Shown here piece by piece: positions 1 to 4,257 of a DNA stretch of 5,113 nucleotides. Origin of the DNA: Alphaproteobacteria bacterium. Lineage in GTDB: Bacteria > Pseudomonadota > Alphaproteobacteria > UBA2136 > UBA6156. A program made the translations under genes and the position numbers. The notes beneath the pieces were generated by a model. That model was not told the DNA's origin. It saw nothing but the letters and a program-made list of their open reading frames with translations, and did no database searches. Where the stretch lies: NCBI GenBank assembly GCA_027490875.1, contig JAIXXE010000127.1:1-5113 (forward strand). The letters are read 5' to 3'. Positions within the stretch are counted from its first letter, which is position 1. Each line of letters begins with the position of its first letter.

Positions 1-348
1 GAGCGGTGGGGGATTTACCTGGAGCAAAGCGGCCCGCAGCAGGTGGTGGTAACGGCCTTGCCCCAGCTGCTGGCGCAGGCCAACCCTGCCCAACTGGTTG
101 CCGACCTGACCGAAGACCTGCTGCTGCTCAATCCACGCCAGACGCTGCAAGATAAACTGGGCCGCGTGCTGGCAACACTGGCATGCCATCATTCCATTCG
201 GGCGCATCGGCGATTAAGCCTTGCCGAACAAAATGCCTTGCTGCGCAGTATGGAAGCCGAGCCGCTTTCCCACACCTGCAACCATGGCCGCCCCACGGTG
301 GTGAAGTTAAGTTTAGCCGACCTAGAGCGACTGTTTGCGCGGCGGTAG
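1..348 (+). CDS. mutL: DNA mismatch repair protein MutL, C-terminal part (5' end outside window)
   Basis: MutL couples MutS mismatch recognition to strand incision and repair. The reading frame is open from base 1 to a TAG stop at 346-348, giving the last 115 residues of a protein normally about 600 long. It covers most of the MutL C-terminal dimerisation/endonuclease domain. Visible family motifs are ACHHSIRA (ACR-type helix), CNHGRPT (usually CPHGRP) and a terminal LFARR (FxRR motif). By family knowledge these three mark endonuclease-type MutL, unlike the E. coli protein, so it probably nicks DNA itself; the DQHAxxE motif lies outside the window. An internal GTG at 43 is not the start, because the frame continues upstream with domain-like sequence (ERWGIYLEQ). 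The gene ends 4 bp from the end of the convergent Ham1-like gene, and no terminator is visible between them. The family call is firm. Confidence 0.93.
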   Translation, partial: ERWGIYLEQSGPQQVVVTALPQLLAQANPAQLVADLTEDLLLLNPRQTLQDKLGRVLATLACHHSIRAHRRLSLAEQNALLRSMEAEPLSHTCNHGRPTVVKLSLADLERLFARR

Positions 349-352
349 CCTT

Positions 353-931
353 TTAGGGGTACCGGGCTAGTATCCTTTGGCCGAACTCTTGAAAGGGTTG
401 GTGAAAATCTTTTGTTATCTTTGTAATGTGTTCTTCAAACGAAATATGTGCAAAGCATTTGTTAATTCCGACCTCTTGGGTAATGTGGTCAAAAGTTGAA
501 GCTTTAGGGCTTCCCGTCTTGGCTGGTTGCAGCAGCAGCGTCGCACTGCGCTCCACTGTCGTGACCATACAAAACCCGCTTGGTTCGGCATAGGCAAGTG
601 CGTCGCGGATGGCGAGATTTCGCCGCATTTCTCCTTCAAGCATGCCAAGTACCTGCGAGGGTGTTAGCGTGAGGTTTACCCACTTAACCAAGGGCCCCGG
701 GAAGCCGTTGAGAGCCTCAATAAAGTAACCGACATCGGTTTTTAACACTGGTTTTCCAAGTTTTTGTGCAGCCCAAATGGCGGAGTACTTGGCGACTTCT
801 TCTACGTCGAGCGATTGAAGTTCGGGCGTTTCGAGCGGCACTTGCGTGAGGTCAAACAGATCTCCCAGCGTATTTTGAAAAATGCTCCATTTACCATGAT
901 TTCCAGTGACGCAGGTGAGGGGTAGCTTCAT
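353..931 (-). CDS. Divergent Ham1/RdgB/ITPase-family non-canonical purine NTP pyrophosphatase-like protein
   Basis: This 192-residue protein is normal length for the Ham1/ITPA family, which hydrolyses ITP, dITP and XTP to monophosphates and keeps deaminated purines out of nucleic acids. The N-terminal half is typical: phosphate-binding TGNHGK (residues 9-14), the acidic segment LETPELQSLDVEEVA (33-47), a probable metal-site Asp66 in VLKTDVGYFIEALNG, and FPGPLVKW (77-84), which resembles eukaryotic ITPA (LPGPYIKW) more than the bacterial DDSG form. The C-terminal half departs from the family: the expected GWDPxF appears as GINKCF (155-160), and the SHR motif near the end is not found. Activity or substrate may therefore be altered or lost. 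The distal part is A+T-rich compared with neighbours. The gene lies 58 bp downstream of clpB on the same strand with no clear promoter or terminator between, so co-transcription is likely. The purine-rich AAGGAAGGG at 941-949 precedes the ATG at 931. Family assignment is fairly sure; function is not. Confidence 0.8.
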   Translation of the reverse strand: MKLPLTCVTGNHGKWSIFQNTLGDLFDLTQVPLETPELQSLDVEEVAKYSAIWAAQKLGKPVLKTDVGYFIEALNGFPGPLVKWVNLTLTPSQVLGMLEGEMRRNLAIRDALAYAEPSGFCMVTTVERSATLLLQPAKTGSPKASTFDHITQEVGINKCFAHISFEEHITKITKDFHQPFQEFGQRILARYP

Positions 932-949
932 GGGTCATGACCCTTCCTT
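932..949 (-). promoter_or_regulatory. Ribosome-binding region of the Ham1-like gene with a 12-bp palindrome
   Basis: On the minus strand, AAGGAAGGG (949-941) runs into the perfect palindrome GGGTCATGACCC (943-932), which abuts the ATG at 931. In RNA it could form a four-pair GGGU/ACCC stem with a CAUG loop. From AAGGA, spacing is 13 nt to the annotated ATG but only 6 nt to a competing out-of-frame ATG at 938 inside the palindrome. What is seen is the palindrome and the spacing; any regulatory effect is inferred. Confidence 0.45.
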
Positions 950-989
950 AAAACCCTTATCTAGGCAAGGTTAAAACATTTTTATAGTG

Positions 990-3134
990 TTAATTCTTTA
1001 CCCCACGTTCCAGCGTAAGGCCTTCTTGGCTGCGCACCACGCGTACCAGGTCGCCAGGCTTAATAGCCTCTTGCAGCAGCAGGTTTGCCAGCGGGTTTTG
1101 CACCTCGGTTTGCAACAGCCGCTTGAGGGGGCGGGCGCCGTACACGGGGTCGTAGCCGCGCTCGGCCAGCCATTGCAGGGCGGCGTCGTCAATATCCAGC
1201 GTTAAGCTGGGGCCTCCTTCGGGCTGGCCAACCCACGCTTGCAGGCGCTGCACTTGGTTGCGGGCAATCCCGACCATTTGGTCGCGGCCGAGGCGGTTAA
1301 ACAGTACCACCTCATCCAACCGGTTGATGAACTCGGGCCGCAGGGCGCGTTGCACCACGGCCATGACTGCGGCGCGCGCAGCTTCGGCGGGCTGGCCCTC
1401 GGGTAGGGCGGCCAGCGCTTCGGCCCCAAGGTTGCTGGTGAGAATAATGACGGTGTTGTTAAAGTTAACCGTGCGGCCCTGGCCGTCGGTCAGGCGGCCA
1501 TCATCGAGCACCTGCAACAGAATATTGAAGACTTCGGGGTGGGCCTTTTCAATCTCATCGAACAGCACCACGCTGTAGGGGTGGCGGCGGATGATTTCGG
1601 TTAACACCCCCCCTTGCTCGTAGCCCACGTAGCCGGGCGGTGCGCCGACCATGCGGCTGACGGCGTGACGTTCCATATACTCACTCATATCCAGCCTTAC
1701 CAGGGCCTTGTCATCATCGAACAGTTCGGCGGCCAAAGCTTTGGCCAGCTCGGTCTTGCCTACACCGGTGGGGCCAAGGAACAGAAAACTCCCCAGCGGC
1801 CGGTGGGGGTCATTCAGGCCCGCACGGGCGCGCTGCACGGCATGGGCCACTGCGCCGACTGCTGTAGGTTGGCCAAGCACACGGGAAGCCAGTCGCGCGG
1901 GCAATTGCAACAGTCGTTCCTTAGCGGTGCCGAGCAGTTTGTCGGTCGGGATGCCCGTTGCCGCCGCCACCACGCGGGCGATGTCGTCGGCCCCGACCAC
2001 CTCGCGCAGCAACCCACCTTGGGCCACGGCGGTGGCCTCAACCGCCTTTTCCAGTGCTGGAATACGGGCGTAAGTCAGTTCGGCGGCCTTGGTAAGGTCG
2101 CCCGCGCGCTGGGCCAAGTCGCGCTGGGCCTTGGCATCTTCCAAGGCATCTTTGGCAGCCTTGCTGGCGGCCACTTCGGCGCGGGCGGCCTGCCAAGCCT
2201 GCGTAAGGTCGTTCAACTGATGTTGCAACGGGGTCAACTCGGCCTCCAAAGCCTTCAGCCGCTGCTTGCTGGCGACGTCCGTTTCCTGCTTCAGCGCCGT
2301 CTGTTCGATGCGTTTTTGCAGCAGCTGCCGCTCGAGCGCGTCGAGGGCTTTGGGCTTGCTTTCCAGCTCCATTTTTAACTGGGCGGCGGCTTCATCCATC
2401 ACGTCAATCGCCTTATCGGGCAGGAAGCGGTCGGTCACGTAACGGTTGGTAAGGTTCACGGCGGCAACCAGTGCGGCATCGGCAATCCGTACCCCGTGGT
2501 GGCGCTCGTAGCGTTCCTTCAGCCCCCGCAGGATTGAAATGGCGCTGGCGACATCGGGTTCGTTCACCAGCACGCTTTGGAAGCGGCGGGCGAGGGCGGG
2601 ATCCTTTTCAATATACTGGCGGTACTCATCCAGCGTGGTGGCCCCAATGCAGCGCAGCTCGCCGCGTGCCAGCGCGGGCTTGAGCAGGTTGCTGGCATCC
2701 ATCCCCCCTTGGCCCACGCTGCCCGCCCCAACCAGCGTATGCAGCTCATCGATGAACAGAATCACATTGCCTGCGGCCTGTTCCACTTCCTTTAGCAGGG
2801 CCTTCAATCGGGCTTCAAACTCGCCGCGCACGCCGCTGCCTGCCACCAGGGCGCCTAAATCCAGCGCCATCACGCGTTTACCTTGCAGGCTGCTTGGGAT
2901 GTCGCCCGCTGCGATGCGCTGCGCAATGCCTTCCACCACGGCGGTTTTACCAACACCGGCTTCGCCAATCAGGACGGGGTTGTTTTTGCTGCGGCGGGAG
3001 AGGATTTGCAGCGTGCGGCGGATTTCCTCCTCGCGGCCAATCACGGGGTCGAGTTTGCCTTCTCTGGCCAAGCCAGTGAGGTCGCGCGCAAAGGCTTCCA
3101 GCGCTGTGGGTGGGGTCTGTGCTTGCTGTTCCAT
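990..3134 (-). CDS. clpB: ATP-dependent chaperone ClpB, naturally lacking the N-terminal domain
   Basis: ClpB is the cytoplasmic hexameric AAA+ disaggregase that threads aggregated proteins together with DnaK. Numbering from the upstream ATG at 3164 (724 aa): D1 has Walker A GEAGVGKT (67-74), Walker B ILFIDE (135-140) and arginines 193-194; the coiled-coil middle domain characteristic of ClpB spans about 265-385; D2 has Walker A GPTGVGKT (464-471), Walker B VVLFDE (532-537), pore loop GYVG (511-514) and YDPVYGARPLKR (671-682). The family is normally about 860 aa. The missing part is the N-terminal Clp-repeat domain: homology begins at LTGLAREGKLDPVIGR. An in-frame TGA at 3180-3182 excludes an upstream extension. 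The D1 pore loop reads AGSGVRG where ClpB usually has AGAKYRG, so the substrate-gripping Tyr is Val113. I prefer the ATG at 3134 (714 aa, MEQQAQ) because the likely promoter overlaps the ATG at 3164; neither start has a Shine-Dalgarno sequence. Confidence 0.93.
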   Translation of the reverse strand: MEQQAQTPPTALEAFARDLTGLAREGKLDPVIGREEEIRRTLQILSRRSKNNPVLIGEAGVGKTAVVEGIAQRIAAGDIPSSLQGKRVMALDLGALVAGSGVRGEFEARLKALLKEVEQAAGNVILFIDELHTLVGAGSVGQGGMDASNLLKPALARGELRCIGATTLDEYRQYIEKDPALARRFQSVLVNEPDVASAISILRGLKERYERHHGVRIADAALVAAVNLTNRYVTDRFLPDKAIDVMDEAAAQLKMELESKPKALDALERQLLQKRIEQTALKQETDVASKQRLKALEAELTPLQHQLNDLTQAWQAARAEVAASKAAKDALEDAKAQRDLAQRAGDLTKAAELTYARIPALEKAVEATAVAQGGLLREVVGADDIARVVAAATGIPTDKLLGTAKERLLQLPARLASRVLGQPTAVGAVAHAVQRARAGLNDPHRPLGSFLFLGPTGVGKTELAKALAAELFDDDKALVRLDMSEYMERHAVSRMVGAPPGYVGYEQGGVLTEIIRRHPYSVVLFDEIEKAHPEVFNILLQVLDDGRLTDGQGRTVNFNNTVIILTSNLGAEALAALPEGQPAEAARAAVMAVVQRALRPEFINRLDEVVLFNRLGRDQMVGIARNQVQRLQAWVGQPEGGPSLTLDIDDAALQWLAERGYDPVYGARPLKRLLQTEVQNPLANLLLQEAIKPGDLVRVVRSQEGLTLERGVKN

Positions 3135-3140
3135 GGTCTT

Positions 3141-3169
3141 AGAGTAAGCGTCTGTCACTCGCATGTCAA
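3141..3169 (-). promoter_or_regulatory. Probable clpB promoter, giving a leaderless transcript
   Basis: On the minus strand a perfect TTGACA (3169-3164; CTTGACA with the preceding base) is followed after 17 nt by TACTCT (3146-3141). The -10 is a weak match to TATAAT. The CTTGAC ... CTTACTC arrangement also partly resembles alphaproteobacterial RpoH promoters (CTTGAC ... CYTATNT). Counting seven bases from the -10 end puts the predicted +1 at 3134, exactly the A of the inner ATG. The ATG at 3164 lies at the edge of the -35 element and would not be transcribed from this promoter. Confidence 0.6.
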
Positions 3170-3178
3170 GAGTGCTAA
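3152..3178 (-). promoter_or_regulatory. CIRCE-like HrcA operator upstream of clpB
   Basis: The CIRCE consensus is TTAGCACTC-N9-GAGTGCTAA, the site of the heat-shock repressor HrcA. On the plus strand the window reads CTGTCACTC (3152-3160), nine bases, then GAGTGCTAA (3170-3178). One arm is perfect, the other matches 6 of 9, and the spacer is exactly nine. The operator covers the -35 element and spacer of the clpB promoter, where bound HrcA would block RNA polymerase. This implies release under heat shock. CIRCE is classically found at groESL, dnaK and some clpB genes; hrcA itself is not in the window. Confidence 0.72.
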
Positions 3179-3360
3179 TTCATCTCGTACGACCACATTA
3201 TTTGTCACACCCCTCTGCCCGCTTGGGGGGCAACTGGCTAAAAAGAGTTTGTCAGGAAAGGGGGGGCTAGGCACCATAAGGTTACGGAGGGACATGGGTT
3301 TCTCCGCCACCGGCCACCCAACTGCAAGAAAGGGCGACCCTATGACCAACAGTACATTGA

Positions 3361-3374
3361 AAGGAGGTGATCCA
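3361..3374 (+). promoter_or_regulatory. Maximal Shine-Dalgarno sequence
   Basis: The stretch GAAAGGAGGTGATCCA (3359-3374) is an exact complement of the conserved end of bacterial 16S rRNA, TGGATCACCTCCTTTC, far longer than the 4-6 bases of a normal site. The GGAGG core (3363-3367) lies 7 nt before the ATG at 3375, the ideal distance. It decides the start of the small ORF that follows. The complementarity is seen directly, using the well-known 16S 3' end; very strong initiation is inferred. Confidence 0.75.
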
Positions 3375-3437
3375 ATGCCACGCATCACAAATGGGGATAT
3401 CTCGGGGCTACGGATTACTTCTGCCGCCACCTCATAA
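3375..3437 (+). CDS. Small ORF of 20 codons (or 31/47 with upstream in-frame starts), unknown function
   Basis: From the ATG at 3375 the product would be MPRITNGDISGLRITSAATS, ending at TAA 3435-3437. I do not recognise it. It is hydrophilic, Ser/Thr/Ile-rich and cysteine-free, with no membrane segment, so it does not look like a hydrophobic type I toxin. The start is supported by the maximal Shine-Dalgarno sequence at ideal spacing. Two further in-frame ATGs exist: 3342 (31 aa, no good site) and 3294 (47 aa, with GGAGGG at 3286-3291 but only 2 nt spacing). In the longest form the peptide contains KGDPM and KGGDPM, encoded with different third bases, so the longer product is possible. A strong terminator follows at 3480-3506 in the same direction, so the ORF appears to sit in its own short transcript. 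I found no convincing promoter. It could be a real small protein, a leader-type peptide or part of a structured RNA. Confidence 0.45.
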   Translation: MPRITNGDISGLRITSAATS

Positions 3438-3467
3438 GTTAAGGCGGCAGGGCCCGTTTGCCCTGCC
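3421..3467 (+). other. Two mutually exclusive hairpins at the end of the small ORF
   Basis: Stem A pairs CTGCCGCC (3421-3428) with GGCGGCAG (3443-3450) around a 14-nt loop containing the small ORF's TAA stop. Stem B pairs GGCAGGGC (3446-3453) with GCCCTGCC (3460-3467) around CCGTTT. Both are perfect 8-bp stems and share bases 3446-3450, so only one can form at a time. A ribosome stopped at the TAA would cover the 3' arm of stem A and favour stem B. The pairing is read from the sequence; a switching role is inference. Confidence 0.5.
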
Positions 3468-3479
3468 CAGAGATGCAAG

Positions 3480-3506
3480 AAGGCCCCGGTTTTCCGGGGC
3501 CTTTTT
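3480..3506 (+). terminator. Strong intrinsic terminator after the small ORF
   Basis: A perfect 10-bp stem pairs AAGGCCCCGG (3480-3489) with CCGGGGCCTT (3494-3503) around a TTTT loop, and the T run reaches 3506. The T tract favours plus-strand transcripts. On the minus strand the stem is followed by TTCTTGC, so it may also stop the convergent unknown gene that ends 20 bp away. It implies that a plus-strand transcript arrives from the small-ORF region. Confidence 0.88.
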
Positions 3507-3525
3507 CATCGTGTGTGATACCCGC

Positions 3526-4113
3526 TTAGTTCTTCATCTCTGCGGGCATTGATTCGAGTATGCGGTCTTGGAGTGGATGTTCCTGCCCCGTTTCACCGTC
3601 GATCATGAACCACTTGTCCCACCGGGTGATGGGGTCTTGCGGGTTTACAACCAGCTCTCGGTGAGCCATGTGGCGAAAGATCTCTGGTGAGGCATGGTTA
3701 TATCCCATTGAGACACCTCTCACCGACTGACCGGACTTCACCGACCAATCCCGGAAGCGGCGACAGCCCAGCAATACCATATCCAAGAAGGTATAGCTGT
3801 GTTGCGCGCGAAGCGAGAAAGCCGGCAACTTGGGGAAGCGTCGGTCTGCAGCATCGATAACCTCCTTCCGGATGGCAGCCGGCATGCGGCCAAGACTTTG
3901 GAAGTCCCACATATAGAAGCACCAGTGGGCCGTGCCCATCTCTGAGTTACCAAAGAGCAGCGTTATGCCAACCAAGCCTTCTGTTTCATCGCCCCCTTGG
4001 ATTAGGGAAGGCATTAGCCCCAGGGAGTAGGGGTGCGGGACGCGTGGCGCAGCTGAGAATAGCGCGACCAGTTTTTGGTCAATTTCTTCGAAAGAGTAAA
4101 GTTTATCGGCCAT
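3526..4113 (-). CDS. Hypothetical protein, 195 aa, family not recognised
   Basis: I do not recognise this protein. It starts MADKLYSFEE and ends AEMKN with a TAA stop. It appears soluble: no signal peptide, no transmembrane run and no P-loop or zinc cluster. An aromatic segment HWCFYMWDF lies at residues 63-71, a basic/acidic helix-like stretch IRKEVIDAADRRFPK at 81-95, and scattered cysteines (65, 117) do not form a motif. The start at 4113 is supported by GGAG (4123-4120) 6 nt upstream and by a promoter about 50-75 bp upstream. Base composition resembles the surrounding genes, and the intact frame plus its own promoter and site argue that it is real. It is divergent from metG and convergent with the small-ORF unit, so it is probably monocistronic and context gives no functional hint. 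Confidence 0.8.
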   Translation of the reverse strand: MADKLYSFEEIDQKLVALFSAAPRVPHPYSLGLMPSLIQGGDETEGLVGITLLFGNSEMGTAHWCFYMWDFQSLGRMPAAIRKEVIDAADRRFPKLPAFSLRAQHSYTFLDMVLLGCRRFRDWSVKSGQSVRGVSMGYNHASPEIFRHMAHRELVVNPQDPITRWDKWFMIDGETGQEHPLQDRILESMPAEMKN

Positions 4114-4160
4114 GGGAGGCTCCGGTTTTTAGGGGGGGAAGCGGGACTAAAAGTGCATCT

Positions 4161-4189
4161 CTTATGTATACGTCTAACTGTTCTGTCAA
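4161..4189 (-). promoter_or_regulatory. Probable promoter of the 195-aa hypothetical gene
   Basis: On the minus strand a perfect TTGACA (4189-4184, preceded by C) is followed after 17 nt by CATAAG (4166-4161), a 4/6 match to TATAAT. The predicted +1 near 4154 gives a leader of about 40 nt that includes the GGAG ribosome-binding site at 4120-4123. This contrasts with the leaderless layout of clpB and metG. Confidence 0.55.
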
Positions 4190-4220
4190 GCCCTTGTTAC
4201 GGTTTAATGCGCCTTAATCA

Positions 4221-4248
4221 TTTACACCGCCCGTTTTAACGGTATACT
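4221..4248 (+). promoter_or_regulatory. Probable metG promoter, leaderless or nearly so
   Basis: TTTACA (4221-4226, 5/6 of TTGACA), a 16-nt spacer and TATACT (4243-4248, 5/6 of TATAAT) make a good sigma-70-type promoter. The predicted +1 is about 4253-4258, so the transcript begins within 0-5 nt of the ATG at 4258. There is no purine-rich ribosome-binding site. An inverted repeat, CCGTT (4231-4235), TT, AACGG (4238-4242), fills the spacer and might be an operator. Confidence 0.62.
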
Positions 4249-4257
4249 CCGAACCCT

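Noticed and set aside
950..975. Possible terminator between clpB and the Ham1-like gene (AACCTT/AAGGGTT followed by T residues)
   Set aside because: The stem is short, bulged and A/T-rich, with only four T residues; too weak to support.
1614..2378. 254-codon plus-strand ORF opposite clpB
   Set aside because: It is antisense to a strongly conserved clpB reading frame in G+C-rich DNA, where long shadow frames are expected; the translation has no recognisable domain.
2539..3147. 202-codon plus-strand ORF opposite clpB D1
   Set aside because: Low-complexity Ser/Arg/Ala-rich shadow of clpB with no family resemblance.
3218..3234. TGCCC/GGGCA inverted repeat between clpB and the small ORF
   Set aside because: Only five pairs with a G-rich loop and no link to a gene start; likely chance in G-rich DNA.
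3249..3280. Possible plus-strand promoter for the small ORF (TTGTCA ... CATAAG)
   Set aside because: The spacer is 20 nt and the -10 is weak; no other convincing pair was found between 3179 and 3290, so the promoter is left unassigned.
3155..3478. 107-codon minus-strand ORF upstream of clpB
   Set aside because: It covers the CIRCE/promoter region and the antisense of the small ORF, lacks a ribosome-binding site, resembles no Clp N-domain and is out of frame with clpB.
4242..4247. GTATAC, also at 4166-4171, as a shared operator of the divergent promoters
   Set aside because: A six-base palindrome occurring twice near -10 elements is expected from TATA-like composition.
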